64,000 nucleotides of DNA from JAQBDA01 sp032124675. Lineage in GTDB: Bacteria; Chloroflexota; Anaerolineae; Anaerolineales; UBA4823. Position numbers and translations under genes: made by a program. This document shows positions 1-9,175 of the stretch, in pieces; position 1 is the stretch's first letter, and the number at the start of each line of letters is the position of its first letter. The stretch spans positions 1-64,000 of the forward strand of contig JAQBDA010000315.1 in NCBI GenBank assembly GCA_032124675.1, in the 5' to 3' direction. The notes below the pieces were generated by a model. That model saw nothing but the letters and a program-made list of their open reading frames with translations. It was not told where the DNA came from and searched no databases.

Positions 1-640
1 CTTCTCCGAATCCGGCTGCCTGGGCGACATTCTTGGCTTCCGGATGCTGGCGAGCAGCAGCCATGGAGGCAGGGACATGCAGGAATGGAGCCAGCGTGGC
101 AAGCCTGATCCACAAATGGTGGTCGAGCAGATAATGGTAGCTGGCATCCAGCATACCTGCCTTCTCGACCGCCGAGCGGCGCATGAAGACCGCCGGCTGG
201 CAGATGATGCGAAACGCCATCAAGTCCAGTAGTTCGTACGGAACAAATTTAAGCTGCCCCAGCAGGTTTCCATCTGCATCGATCGTGACCGCGTCCCCGA
301 ACACGAACGCCAGCTGGGGGACTGCTTGGAGCACAGAGACTGCCCGGGCAACTGCTCCGGACAAATAAACGTCATCCGAGTTAATCCAGGCCACGAATTC
401 CCCGGTCGCCCGGGAGAGCCCTTTGTTGATCGCTTCTGCCTGACCGGAATCGGGTTCCGAAACCCACCAGGAAATCCGATCCTGGTATCTGTGGATGATG
501 TCCAGGCTGCCATCGGTCGAACCCCCATCTACCACGATATATTCCAGCCCGGGGAAGTCCTGCTCCAACACAGATAGGATGGTCTCTTCCAGGTAGGCAG
601 CCTGGTTGTATGAGGGGGTGAGGACAGAGATCAGCGCCAT
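1..640 (-). CDS. Family 2 glycosyltransferase (3' end beyond the window)
   Basis: The translation starts MALISVLTPSYNQ at 640 and continues with VVDGGSTDGS, SGQAEAINKG and a WINSDDV metal/nucleotide-binding motif. This is the classic GT-A fold of family GT2, which transfers a sugar from a nucleotide sugar at the cytoplasmic face. The reading frame stays open to base 1, so about 213 residues are visible and the C-terminus lies outside the window. It is the last visible gene of the long leftward glycan run and starts 25 bp after the stop of the GT-C gene at 666-2225. The family is clear; donor and acceptor cannot be told. Confidence 0.9.
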   Translation of the reverse strand, partial: MALISVLTPSYNQAAYLEETILSVLEQDFPGLEYIVVDGGSTDGSLDIIHRYQDRISWWVSEPDSGQAEAINKGLSRATGEFVAWINSDDVYLSGAVARAVSVLQAVPQLAFVFGDAVTIDADGNLLGQLKFVPYELLDLMAFRIICQPAVFMRRSAVEKAGMLDASYHYLLDHHLWIRLATLAPFLHVPASMAAARQHPEAKNVAQAAGFGE

Positions 641-665
641 TTGTCTGGGTAAATAGAGCCTATAG

Positions 666-2225
666 TCACTGCAGCGGGTTTTCTAGGTCATAGATCAGAT
701 AACCAACCCCTTCAGCAAGGACAGGATAGTTGTCCTCCAGGTATTCTTGCAGATCGGGCTGGTCTCTAAACTGGTTGAATGCAGTGATCAGGAAATAGCT
801 TTTATCTTCGGTGCGTTTATTGAAGTACTCCTCGAATTCTTTCTTACTGCCGCGCAGCTTGGCAACGTTGAGCTCACCTCGGTTAGGCCACAGCGTGACC
901 TTGCGCCACCCGTAGTACATCAGCCGATAGCCATAATCCTGTGTCAGAGCGATGATCTTGCCATCGACCGGGAGATAGGAGGCGATCTCCTGCCAGTAAG
1001 CTGTCTCCACCCGGTGGTCTTCCTGCTTTTGTTCGCCGACGGAGATTACGGCGGTGAACGCCAGACCTACGATCACCACTCCTGCAAACGCTACCTGCCA
1101 TCCCCATCGCTGCTGGCTGATCTTCTCCAGGATCACCTCGATCAGCGGCACGAGTGATAAGGCTATGATGGGGATCAGCTGCAGGTGGTAATAACTATGG
1201 GTGGTCATCTGGTACGGCAGGAATAAACCGTAAATGGCGTAGCCGGCCCACAGACCAATCAATAAGGCGCGCGGCCTGGGCTGTGCGATCAGCACCCCGA
1301 CCAGAGCTGCCAGCAGAGTGGCAAACCCCATCAAGCCCTGCACGATGTTCAGCCAGCGGGCATAAAAAGATGGCTGCAGCAGCAGGTGAGAAAGCTCCAC
1401 CGTCCAGGTGGTGAAGAATTCAGAAGCCCTTCCGCCGCGCCCAAGGTAATAGATTGCAGGAGGTGCCAGCATTATGGCGATCATCGCCCAGACCTGCGGG
1501 TCGCGCCAGAAGCGTCTGACTCCCAGCGTGTACAGGACCAGGGCTGCGCCCGCTCCACCAATAATGTAGAACGCCACCACTTTGGTCAGCACGGCAATTC
1601 CACCAAAAACCCCGCCCAGGATTACCCATTTCCAGCTGCGCTGCTCCGACCAGCGATAGAGCATATTGACCGACAGCACGATCCACATCACCATCCCTGG
1701 GTCGGGTTGGAAAGAGCGGCTGGCCTGCACTGCAAATGGCAGGAACAGGAAATATGCAAGGGCGAGAAGCGCAGCCGCCCCGGCTACCAACGGTGCCGCG
1801 GCTGCGACCAGGGAGCTGCCCTGCGCCGGGCTGGCTGCCAGACGCCGGGCAAGATCGAACAGGGCGATACCGCTGATGATCCAGAAGATCGAGGTGAAGA
1901 TGCGCGAGATCCAAAGGTATTCTCCACCGGCGAGCAGGTAAGCATAGGCTACCAGCCGTTCCAGGATGGGCGGTTCGTACTGCCCGGTGGAATACCAGGA
2001 AGCGACCGCCTGTTCGCGCAGCTCCGGGTCAGCAGATGGCAGCATGTCGTAATACATGCCGCGGGCGATGATCGCCCCGCGCAGCTGGCGCGTGGGGTGG
2101 AAATCGATCGGCTGGTCGGTGAGATCGTAGAACCTCAGTGCCAGGCCCGCCAGGAGCAAGACAGCGAGCAGGAGATACTGCATGTTCTGAAGTTTACGGT
2201 TCTGCGATGAGTTCAATGCTGACAT
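666..2225 (-). CDS. Polytopic GT39/ArnT-like (GT-C) glycosyltransferase
   Basis: A 519-residue membrane protein with about ten hydrophobic segments. After the first segment (about 17-32) there is an acidic loop, RFYDLTDQPIDFHPTRQ, placed like the catalytic acidic loop of PMT/ArnT enzymes. The long C-terminal hydrophilic part (about 400-519) is probably extracytoplasmic. Enzymes of this group use polyprenyl-phosphate sugars outside the membrane to glycosylate lipids, glycans or proteins. It starts 16 bp after the stop of another GT39-like gene (2242-3975), so the two are probably co-transcribed. Family assignment is by topology and motif only; the substrate is unknown. Confidence 0.75.
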   Translation of the reverse strand: MSALNSSQNRKLQNMQYLLLAVLLLAGLALRFYDLTDQPIDFHPTRQLRGAIIARGMYYDMLPSADPELREQAVASWYSTGQYEPPILERLVAYAYLLAGGEYLWISRIFTSIFWIISGIALFDLARRLAASPAQGSSLVAAAAPLVAGAAALLALAYFLFLPFAVQASRSFQPDPGMVMWIVLSVNMLYRWSEQRSWKWVILGGVFGGIAVLTKVVAFYIIGGAGAALVLYTLGVRRFWRDPQVWAMIAIMLAPPAIYYLGRGGRASEFFTTWTVELSHLLLQPSFYARWLNIVQGLMGFATLLAALVGVLIAQPRPRALLIGLWAGYAIYGLFLPYQMTTHSYYHLQLIPIIALSLVPLIEVILEKISQQRWGWQVAFAGVVIVGLAFTAVISVGEQKQEDHRVETAYWQEIASYLPVDGKIIALTQDYGYRLMYYGWRKVTLWPNRGELNVAKLRGSKKEFEEYFNKRTEDKSYFLITAFNQFRDQPDLQEYLEDNYPVLAEGVGYLIYDLENPLQ

Positions 2226-2241
2226 GACTTATATTTCAATA

Positions 2242-3975
2242 TTATTGCGATGTGTCCGGACTGGCCGGCTTCAAGCGGTATATGCGGGCGTAATCCACAC
2301 CGTCGATCCAGATGGTATGTTCGGGTGTCTGCTCCTCCAGATACTGCAGCAGATCTTCCGGGTAGTTGCGCTGCCGTTGGTTGATATAGATAATGGCATA
2401 ATCGAAATTATCCAAATAGTATTCCAGGCTTTTATCGGAGGAAAATTCGACCGATTGAGCCTGGCACCCGAAGCTGGTGCTGTACCAGTTATAAGCTAGC
2501 GTGTACCAGGAGATGATCCTCTGGTCGCAAAAATCGGTCTTCTCTTCGAGGTAGAGCGCAGCCTCGTTAAGCCCTTCACCCCAACCGATGGACATCATCC
2601 CCGGTGCTTTGCTGATTCCGCCGAGCAGCGGGTTGTAGTAAGTCAGGTAGTAGGGTGCAGTGCGCATCGTACCCAGGACCTCGATCAGCACCAGGCTGCC
2701 AAGCATAACGTACTGCAGCGAGTATTTGCGGATAAACTCGAAACTGGCAGCCAGCCAGTTTGCCAGGGCATACCAGCCTGCGGCAGCAACCAGAGACAGC
2801 GGCAGGTAAGCAGGCAAGAAATAACGGTCGCCCTTTTTGGCACCGATGGTCATGGTGACTGTGTAAACCCCAACGTACGCGAGCAGCAAGATGAGATTCC
2901 AGCGCGCGCCTGAAACAAGCCGGTAAGCTGCACTGCGTCGCAGCAGGAGCGGTATCGCCAGAATCAGACCGATAAGGGTCACCGGGGTTGCCCGCCATAG
3001 ATATGTGAGCGGATAATAGTGCAGGTATTGGTACCAGACTGCATTCAGGGTTTCCTGTGCGTCCGGGAGCCTCACGCCGACGACATTGCCCTCCGTCACG
3101 CTGACGGTATAGCGGAGGATATTCAGAAGCGATTCAAGCGGCTGCACCCACATGGATGGCCAGACGATGAACACAGTCAGCAGGCTGACCAGCCCCCATA
3201 GAACCAGGGGGACCATGAGGCGCTGCGCCCACGCTTTGAGACGCCACTGGCGGTATTCCGGTCCAGCATGCAGCAGCGAGAGCAGGGTCAACAGGAAAAC
3301 GACCGGGATCAGGTTGAAGGAAGGGGTGATGGTGAGGTAGCTCAAGCCGGCAGCGGCACCCGAGACGACCAGGGGAAGCCAGCCACGGAACTGCAGGTAG
3401 TATAGATACCCCAGCACTGCCAGGAACATGTAGCTACTGAGCATGCCATTGGTGTGCAAGAAACGCGAGTGTGCCACGTGCATCGGCAGAAAGGCGATCA
3501 GCAGGAAGGCGAAAAAGGACAGCCAGCGCCCGAAGAGCCGCCTGGCAAATAGAAAGCTGGCTGCCAGGGCGATGACGTTGGCGATAACCACATTGAGACG
3601 GGCGGCAACCATCAGCTCCAGAGGGTTAGGACCGTGTCTTTGGAAGATCTGCAGCAGCTTGGTGTCGCCCAGCTCTGCCTGGCCGAACTTCAGGTATTGG
3701 GGGAATTTGAGATGGTAAGCAAGCGCGCCGGCCCACATGGTCAGCACGCCTGGATGACCGGTCTGGTATGTGCTGGCCCAATCTCCGTTATCCAGTGCGT
3801 AGTAGAAATTGGCCGAGCGCTTGCCCCAGGTAGGCTCGTCTGCGGTGACGAAGCGCCCCAGTGCAACCAGGCGCGGCGCGAGCATCGCGACCAGCAGCAC
3901 ACCCAGCAAGACGATATCCAGCCAGCCGAAGCGTGCAGCAGGAGCCTCGAGTTGTGTTTGATTGTTATCGGTCAC
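2242..3975 (-). CDS. GT39-family dolichyl-phosphate-mannose-transferase-like membrane protein
   Basis: A 577-residue polytopic protein. After the first membrane segment (20-40) comes GRFVTADEPTW with the acidic pair D46/E47, the hallmark loop of GT39/PMT/ArnT GT-C transferases. Later conserved stretches (GHPGVLTMW; YYLTYYNPLLGG; SIGWGEGLNEAA) match the protein at 46620-48296, so the two are clear paralogues at opposite ends of the locus. It probably transfers a lipid-linked sugar outside the cell membrane. Its first 11 bases overlap the end of the DUF115 gene, which indicates translational coupling. The acceptor is not predictable. Confidence 0.85.
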   Translation of the reverse strand: MTDNNQTQLEAPAARFGWLDIVLLGVLLVAMLAPRLVALGRFVTADEPTWGKRSANFYYALDNGDWASTYQTGHPGVLTMWAGALAYHLKFPQYLKFGQAELGDTKLLQIFQRHGPNPLELMVAARLNVVIANVIALAASFLFARRLFGRWLSFFAFLLIAFLPMHVAHSRFLHTNGMLSSYMFLAVLGYLYYLQFRGWLPLVVSGAAAGLSYLTITPSFNLIPVVFLLTLLSLLHAGPEYRQWRLKAWAQRLMVPLVLWGLVSLLTVFIVWPSMWVQPLESLLNILRYTVSVTEGNVVGVRLPDAQETLNAVWYQYLHYYPLTYLWRATPVTLIGLILAIPLLLRRSAAYRLVSGARWNLILLLAYVGVYTVTMTIGAKKGDRYFLPAYLPLSLVAAAGWYALANWLAASFEFIRKYSLQYVMLGSLVLIEVLGTMRTAPYYLTYYNPLLGGISKAPGMMSIGWGEGLNEAALYLEEKTDFCDQRIISWYTLAYNWYSTSFGCQAQSVEFSSDKSLEYYLDNFDYAIIYINQRQRNYPEDLLQYLEEQTPEHTIWIDGVDYARIYRLKPASPDTSQ

Positions 3976-4807
3976 CGGCTTGTTTCACCTCAGCTGACCT
4001 GTCGAACAGGCTGTTGTAGTCCACTTTTGGAAAGACCTCCAGCCTGCCGCCCACAGTGGCATCCAGCACCTGGCGACCATCTCTCATGTAGGCATCATTT
4101 GCCATTCGGTAGGCGCGTTCCGACGTTTCCAGGTCCGGAAGCTGCCAGCGGAATCCTTTGCCGAAATACCCGGGGTGGAAGTGGTTGGGGTCGTCACCCT
4201 GCGAGACAACCGTGGTGTTGGGCGTGCCCTGAGTGGTGAAGCTGTGGTCTACTCCGATCAGGATCGCTTGACTGAAGCCCAGATGATATGCCAGCTGCAG
4301 TGCGATGTAGGTGACTGTTGCGCCTTCCCACAGCCTGCCGCCGGCGTCCGTTGCGAAGCGTGGTCCGCTGTAAGTCGTGTGCAGGAAGATGTGATCTGCG
4401 GCGGGCTTGACCAGATGGCGCGAGCGCCAGGAGAGGAACTTGGGTATCGGCAGGCTGCGGAAATCCGCGGCGCACTGTTCGACGACCAGGCTGTTGACCG
4501 ATAGGAAGTAAGTGGTGGTGAATCCCAGCTCTGGGAAAGCCATATAGAAGCGGTTCATCCCGAATGTGTTCTCATCCCGCAGGCGGGAGAGGTCAGTCTG
4601 CTTCAGGCTGGGACCATTGCCAATGATGAAGCAGCGCTGGCCGCGGTGGATATCTCTGAGCGCTGCCAGTCGCTCCCGGCTGGCGCGCCGCCAGGGGTGG
4701 AAAGTCGCTGCCGGCCACAGGGCGGCGCGGTTGAAGGCGTAGCGCGCCTCGCTGGCTGCCCGCCAGGCAGCCGGAGGGATATATCTCTTAAGAGTCTGTC
4801 GATCCAT
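3965..4807 (-). CDS. DUF115 / MptE-like protein
   Basis: A 280-residue soluble protein with CFIIGNGPSL (residues 59-68), followed by LSRL and TFGMNRFY, the N-terminal signature of DUF115 (PF01973). That family includes 6-hydroxymethylpterin diphosphokinase MptE-like enzymes, and the same domain occurs in Maf-type nonulosonate flagellin glycosyltransferases. A second motif, LIGVDHSF, occurs about two thirds along. In a locus with three NeuB-type synthases and four CMP-sugar synthetase-like genes, a role as a nonulosonate transferase is attractive but only inferred. The gene ends overlapping the GT39 gene. Confidence 0.7.
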   Translation of the reverse strand: MDRQTLKRYIPPAAWRAASEARYAFNRAALWPAATFHPWRRASRERLAALRDIHRGQRCFIIGNGPSLKQTDLSRLRDENTFGMNRFYMAFPELGFTTTYFLSVNSLVVEQCAADFRSLPIPKFLSWRSRHLVKPAADHIFLHTTYSGPRFATDAGGRLWEGATVTYIALQLAYHLGFSQAILIGVDHSFTTQGTPNTTVVSQGDDPNHFHPGYFGKGFRWQLPDLETSERAYRMANDAYMRDGRQVLDATVGGRLEVFPKVDYNSLFDRSAEVKQAGDR

Positions 4808-4848
4808 TAGGGATGGGGATTGCGGGAAAGCGGGAAATGAGTTGCAGG

Positions 4849-5622
4849 CTACTCGGTGCTCAGGCGGGCGGTAGCGCCGCCGTCGACGATCATTGCCTGC
4901 CCGGTCATGAACGACGATTGGCGATCATCAGCCAGGAAGTAGATGGCGTGGGCGATCTCCCCAGGCAGACCAACGCGCCCATTGACGGTCTTCCGGGCCA
5001 GGTTGTCCAGCCTTTCCAGGATGTCGTCCCCACCGACATGGCCGCGCCCCAGCCCGGCGCGCAGCATGGGGGTGTCTACTGCGCCGGGCAGCACGGCGTT
5101 GCAGCGGATGTCATCGGGAGCGAATTCGATGGCGATGGCACGCGTCAATGCCAGCAGCCCGCCCTTGCTGGCGGCATAAGCGGCAATATTGGCGGAGGTT
5201 GCCACGGCGTGTACCGATGAGACGTTGACAATCGCACCGCCCCCGGCTGCCTTGAAGAGCGGGTGGGCCAGCTTGATTCCCAGGAACACCGAGCGCAGGT
5301 TGGAGGCCATCACTGCATCCCAATCTGCAACACTGGTTTCGAGCAGCGGTTTGGCCACCTGGACGGCAGCATTGTTCACCAGGGCGTTCAGCGAACCGGT
5401 GTATGCTCGCGCTTGCTGGAATATGGTATCCAGGTTCTCGCCCACCGAGATATCCGCTTGGATGAACAGCCCGTTATCCGGGAAGCTGTCACCGAATGGG
5501 GCGCGGTCGACGCCAATCACACGCCAGCCCATCTCGGCGAATAACTGTACGGTGGCGCGGCCGATGCCGCCGGCTGCGCCAGTGACCAGAGCGGTTCTAA
5601 GGGAGTCTTTCGTTTCAGTCAT
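4849..5622 (-). CDS. Short-chain dehydrogenase/reductase
   Basis: A 257-residue classical SDR. The Rossmann motif TGAAGGIG (residues 14-21) binds NAD(P). NNAAV is present, the catalytic serine lies in NVSSVHAV, and the catalytic YxxxK is YAASK, followed by the usual GLLALTRAIA. The C-terminus has FMTGQAMIVDGG, also typical. It probably oxidises or reduces a sugar or sugar-derived hydroxyl group. It lies between the DUF115 gene and a D-2-hydroxyacid dehydrogenase, 32 bp after the latter, in a block with a CMP-sugar synthetase. The exact substrate is unknown. Confidence 0.9.
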   Translation of the reverse strand: MTETKDSLRTALVTGAAGGIGRATVQLFAEMGWRVIGVDRAPFGDSFPDNGLFIQADISVGENLDTIFQQARAYTGSLNALVNNAAVQVAKPLLETSVADWDAVMASNLRSVFLGIKLAHPLFKAAGGGAIVNVSSVHAVATSANIAAYAASKGGLLALTRAIAIEFAPDDIRCNAVLPGAVDTPMLRAGLGRGHVGGDDILERLDNLARKTVNGRVGLPGEIAHAIYFLADDRQSSFMTGQAMIVDGGATARLSTE

Positions 5623-5654
5623 CAGGTTTTCGCGATGCTTCCTTCAGTAGATAT

Positions 5655-6665
5655 TCAGCATGAGCGGACGATGGGTCGCTTCACCAGCGAGACCAGCTCA
5701 TCGCTCATCTCGAAGCCGAGCCCTTCCAGCAAGGCGCGCAGCGTGCTCCAGTGCACGCGCTCCCAGGCTGAGGGGCTGGAATTGGCATTGTGGGGCGCCA
5801 GCAAGACGTTATCCAGCTTGAGCAGCGGGCTGTCTTTGGGCAGCGGTTCGACTTCATACACGTCCAGCGCTGCTCCGCCGATGGCACCCCGCCGCAAGGC
5901 ATCCACCAGGGCTGGCTCATCCACCACCTGCCCGCGCGCTACGTTGATCAGCACGCCGGTGGGCATCATCTGCGCCAGGGTGCGAGCGTTGATCAGGTGG
6001 TAGCTGGTCGGGTTGAGGTCGCAGTTCAGGCTGACGTAGTGCGAACGCCCGAGAAGATCCTCCAGGGATGTCATCTCTACGTTGTTCTCCAGCAGGAAAT
6101 CGTGGGCGATCTCGATGATATCGGTGCCCAGCACCGTCATGCCGAAAGCACGCGCCCGGCGGGTGATCGCTTTGCCGATATTGCCCACGCCGACCACGCC
6201 TAGCGTAGATTCGCTGAGCGAACGACCGGGGACCTTCTCCCACTGCCCGCTTTTCATCGCCCGGTCCATCCAGGGCTGGCGGCGGGCAAACGCCAGCATA
6301 TAGCCGAAGACCGTATCAGCGACGGGCAGCGTGAAGGCGTTGAGCGTGCGACCGACCTTAATTCCCAGGCGGTCGCAGGTCTCTTTGTCGATCGAGTCGA
6401 TACCGGTGCCCCATTTGGCTATCACCCGCAGGCGAGGCGAACAGGCCTCCAGCACACGGGCGGTGAACTGGTCATCGCCACACAAGGCACCGTCGAACTG
6501 CCCGGCATAGCCCATCAGGCTCTGCTCATCCAGCCGCTCCTGCACATCAGCCACGATCAGCCGGATGCCCAGGTGGTCGAAGACCGGCATGAAGCAATCC
6601 AGGAATGGGAGCATATATGGCGCGGAAAAGAGTACGTTGAGTGGTGTAGAACTTTCGGCTGGCAT
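5655..6665 (-). CDS. D-isomer-specific 2-hydroxyacid dehydrogenase
   Basis: A 336-residue NAD-dependent dehydrogenase of the SerA/phosphoglycerate dehydrogenase superfamily. The nucleotide-binding loop is GVGNIG (159-164). The catalytic triad is visible as R244 (NVARGQVVDE), E273 (EVEPLP) and H292 (LAPHNAN). There is no C-terminal ACT domain, so it is the short form. It starts 4 bp after the stop of the CMP-sugar synthetase gene and is probably in the same pathway. Making or reducing a 2-keto/2-hydroxy acid in an unusual acidic sugar branch is possible, but this is inference. Confidence 0.88.
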   Translation of the reverse strand: MPAESSTPLNVLFSAPYMLPFLDCFMPVFDHLGIRLIVADVQERLDEQSLMGYAGQFDGALCGDDQFTARVLEACSPRLRVIAKWGTGIDSIDKETCDRLGIKVGRTLNAFTLPVADTVFGYMLAFARRQPWMDRAMKSGQWEKVPGRSLSESTLGVVGVGNIGKAITRRARAFGMTVLGTDIIEIAHDFLLENNVEMTSLEDLLGRSHYVSLNCDLNPTSYHLINARTLAQMMPTGVLINVARGQVVDEPALVDALRRGAIGGAALDVYEVEPLPKDSPLLKLDNVLLAPHNANSSPSAWERVHWSTLRALLEGLGFEMSDELVSLVKRPIVRSC

Positions 6666-6669
6666 CGGA

Positions 6670-7353
6670 TTACTGCCCTCCCGCCCCGGTAAAGCCCAGC
6701 TTCATCAAGGTGTCTACGACTGCAAAGTCGATCTCATCGTCGATATCCCAGGCTTCTGCGGCGCTGATCTCGTACATCAGCGGTCTCTCCCCTAACCGGT
6801 TGCGCCGGGAAATCAGAGTCTGGCGGGTGAAGATATACATACAGGAGTTTTCTTCATATACGGGAGGCAGGTCCTGGGTTTGCAGCAGGATGGCCGGGTT
6901 GTGGTTGATTGCCCTGCCCAGCTGGTCCCATAGGCGGGTTTGCAGGCGGGTGACTGAAAACAACGAGTCACAGCCCGGGTAGTTCTCCAGGAAAGTCTGT
7001 GCAGCACCGGAGATGCTGCTGGCTTGCAGGAGCGGGTTGGTGCTGTGGGTCTGCAGGTAGAAGTCGGCCTCCACCTGTGAAGTGTCATAGACCAGCACCT
7101 CGTTCATCGATGTTTCGTCGGCACGCAGGTGTTCCGGGCGTTCCAGCACCCGCACTTGCGGGTAGTGCTCTGCCAGGCCGTCGATCAGTGCCGGGCTGTC
7201 GGTATCCACAACCACCTGGGCGATCTCAGGGCAGGATAGCAGGCTGTCGATGATGTGCTGGTAAAGCGGGCGACCAGCCAGCGGGCGGTAGTTCTTGCCG
7301 GGCACCCGTTGGGAGTGATGGCGCATAGGGACAAGGGCGACGATTCTACTCAT
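6670..7353 (-). CDS. Acylneuraminate cytidylyltransferase family protein
   Basis: A 227-residue nucleotidyltransferase. The CTP-binding loop is MRHHSQRVPGKNYRPLAG (residues 10-27), a variant of the usual ARGGSKxIPxKN loop. It is followed by LYQHIIDSL, VVVDTDSP and a C-terminal WDIDDEID metal-binding segment. Members activate NeuAc, legionaminate, pseudaminate or related acids with CTP. It overlaps the GT2 gene by 4 bp (ATGA). Because the loop differs from the other two CMP-NeuAc-synthetase-like proteins here, it may serve a different sugar (inference). Confidence 0.85.
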   Translation of the reverse strand: MSRIVALVPMRHHSQRVPGKNYRPLAGRPLYQHIIDSLLSCPEIAQVVVDTDSPALIDGLAEHYPQVRVLERPEHLRADETSMNEVLVYDTSQVEADFYLQTHSTNPLLQASSISGAAQTFLENYPGCDSLFSVTRLQTRLWDQLGRAINHNPAILLQTQDLPPVYEENSCMYIFTRQTLISRRNRLGERPLMYEISAAEAWDIDDEIDFAVVDTLMKLGFTGAGGQ

Positions 7354-8309
7354 AGGGTCTCTTTCGGGTCATTATAATGGATGGGTTCTACATCCCGGGT
7401 ACGCTGAGTATTTACCAGGGATGCGCTTTGAGGGTAGTAAAACGTCTGGCGCAGCTGCCAGGTGAGCTCACCCGACTGCCGGTAGCCCTGGTAGGTGCCC
7501 CAGAACTGCATGCAGCGGAACCAGAAGATGCTGACCAGGCTGCGCCGCAAGAGGCGCTGGTGGGAGGCGTTTTTCAGGTCACTGGCGATGTTGCTGCTCA
7601 CCAGACGTACGAAATCTGAGAAGCGGAACTGCTCCTGTGGGAAGATGCGCTTGAATGCCATCGCCTCACGGCGATAGCGATTGTAGACATCACCAAGCTT
7701 CTCTTGATGCACGTGGGTGACCTCTGCTTCAGCAACGTAGGCGATGGTTTGCCCCTGTTCCTGGGTCCAGCGCGCCCAGTCCAGGTCCTCCAGACCGCTC
7801 AGGCCCTCATCATAAGGGCGCACCTGCCACACCGAGCGGCGGATGGCTGCGTTGGCATTGTTGCAGAATGGGTGCTGTTGGTCCGGATCAGACTGATCTG
7901 GAAACCAGCGCGCCAAGACCTGACCTTCAGAGAATTTCGTGGTCTGATCCCCGCGCTGCTTGCCGTAGGAGAGCGCCACCGCTGGATTATCGAAAGGCGC
8001 CAGCAGGTGCTCCAGCCAGTCGGGATAGACCGGGTAGATATGCGCGCTGGCGATAACCACCACTTCGCCGTGGCTGTGGGAGATGCCCAGGTTGAGCGAC
8101 CGCCCAAAGGTGAAATCTTCGGGCCGGATGTGCACCACCTGCACCGGGTATCGCCGTGCGATTGCCACGGTGTCATCGGTCGAGCCTGAATCCACCAGGA
8201 TGATCTCTGGATCGATGAGAGACTGCTGTTGGATGCCGTCCAGCAGCCGCCCGATGTGTCGGGCTTCGTTATAAGCGCGGATGACGATCGAGCAGGCAGG
8301 CGCACCCAT
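7350..8309 (-). CDS. Family 2 glycosyltransferase
   Basis: A 319-residue GT-A enzyme. The N-terminus reads ACSIVIRAYNEARHIG, then ILVDSGSTDDT (about 35-46), and FTFGRSLNLG with SAHIYPV in place of a plain DxD. GLEDLDWARW supplies the acidic catalytic segment in the second half. This layout is typical of rhamnosyltransferase-like GT2 proteins. It directly abuts a sulfotransferase gene (start 9167, stop 8310) and overlaps the cytidylyltransferase by 4 bp, so it is part of one transcription unit. The sugar transferred is unknown. Confidence 0.9.
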   Translation of the reverse strand: MGAPACSIVIRAYNEARHIGRLLDGIQQQSLIDPEIILVDSGSTDDTVAIARRYPVQVVHIRPEDFTFGRSLNLGISHSHGEVVVIASAHIYPVYPDWLEHLLAPFDNPAVALSYGKQRGDQTTKFSEGQVLARWFPDQSDPDQQHPFCNNANAAIRRSVWQVRPYDEGLSGLEDLDWARWTQEQGQTIAYVAEAEVTHVHQEKLGDVYNRYRREAMAFKRIFPQEQFRFSDFVRLVSSNIASDLKNASHQRLLRRSLVSIFWFRCMQFWGTYQGYRQSGELTWQLRQTFYYPQSASLVNTQRTRDVEPIHYNDPKETL

Positions 8310-9167
8310 TTACCAGCCAGTATCCTTTTCGTATCCCAACTGGACCAGCAGCTCTCCAGCCACGTCTTTGAACAGCATCTTGTTCTCGGGATTGAAGGCG
8401 GTCTTCCATCCCCCGGCTTTGCCGCTGCGGAAGGTGGGTGATCGCTGCGGGTCGATGCTCTCACCCAGGAGGCGCACTGCCTGGCCGCGCTCGAACGCGG
8501 CCAGGAAGCCGCGGCTGGCGGCGTGATCGTAGATCGCCCCCAGAGCCTGCTCGCGGTCTGACAGGAAGTCTTCGAAGCGCAGGGTGAGCACCTCGGAGCG
8601 TTCCAGCCAACCCAGGTAAGGTTCGAAACGCCGGCGGATGTCGGGGAATGGGATCTGCTCGCCCGGCAGGCCGAGGATGCTGGTGCGCAGGCGCTGGTCG
8701 AAGTCCTTCAATTCCTGGGTGTAATAGGCATGGTGGATGTGGTTCGTCTCGATCTCGGTTACGTAATGGACGTGCGACACCACCACATCGCGCGGGTCGC
8801 GCAGGATAAAGTATACGGCCGCGGCAGGCTGGCAGAGAAATTCAGCCACCTCAGGCAATGCGTGCAGGTGTCCATAAGCGATATCCCCGGGGAGCAGGCG
8901 CTCAAGGTCGTTCAAAACCTGGGAGGGTGATCGCTGCCGGCCGGTAATCCCGTCGTATGTCACGACAGCCGGCAGACCGCTGTCCACAGCCGGACCCAGG
9001 CGTGTGAAGCCCTGCAAGACCTGGGTCAGCAAGTGGGTGCCGCTTTTCGGGAAGGAATTGGCGAACAGGACCGGTACGCCGGAGAGGGATATGCGGTGCC
9101 AGCGATACATTGCCTGCCAACGGCGCAGCCGGCGGCGGGCAAGGCGCGACTGAATATAAAGTGTCAT
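8310..9167 (-). CDS. Sulfotransferase (PAPS-dependent, Sulfotransfer_1-like)
   Basis: A 285-residue protein with both PAPS-binding signatures of cytosolic-type sulfotransferases. The 5'-phosphosulfate loop is SFPKSGTHLLTQ (about 38-49) and the 3'-phosphate loop is FILRDPRDVVVSH. A C-terminal RSGKAGGW stretch matches the family's RKGxxGDW region. It is expected to move sulfate from PAPS onto a glycan hydroxyl or amine. It is a tandem paralogue of the next gene (9176-10039): shared features include LLTQVLQGFT/LIIQVLQGLT, LLPGDI.YG and YYTQEL. The PAPS source is encoded at 20545-22320. Confidence 0.92.
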   Translation of the reverse strand: MTLYIQSRLARRRLRRWQAMYRWHRISLSGVPVLFANSFPKSGTHLLTQVLQGFTRLGPAVDSGLPAVVTYDGITGRQRSPSQVLNDLERLLPGDIAYGHLHALPEVAEFLCQPAAAVYFILRDPRDVVVSHVHYVTEIETNHIHHAYYTQELKDFDQRLRTSILGLPGEQIPFPDIRRRFEPYLGWLERSEVLTLRFEDFLSDREQALGAIYDHAASRGFLAAFERGQAVRLLGESIDPQRSPTFRSGKAGGWKTAFNPENKMLFKDVAGELLVQLGYEKDTGW

Positions 9168-9175
9168 TCTGAGGA

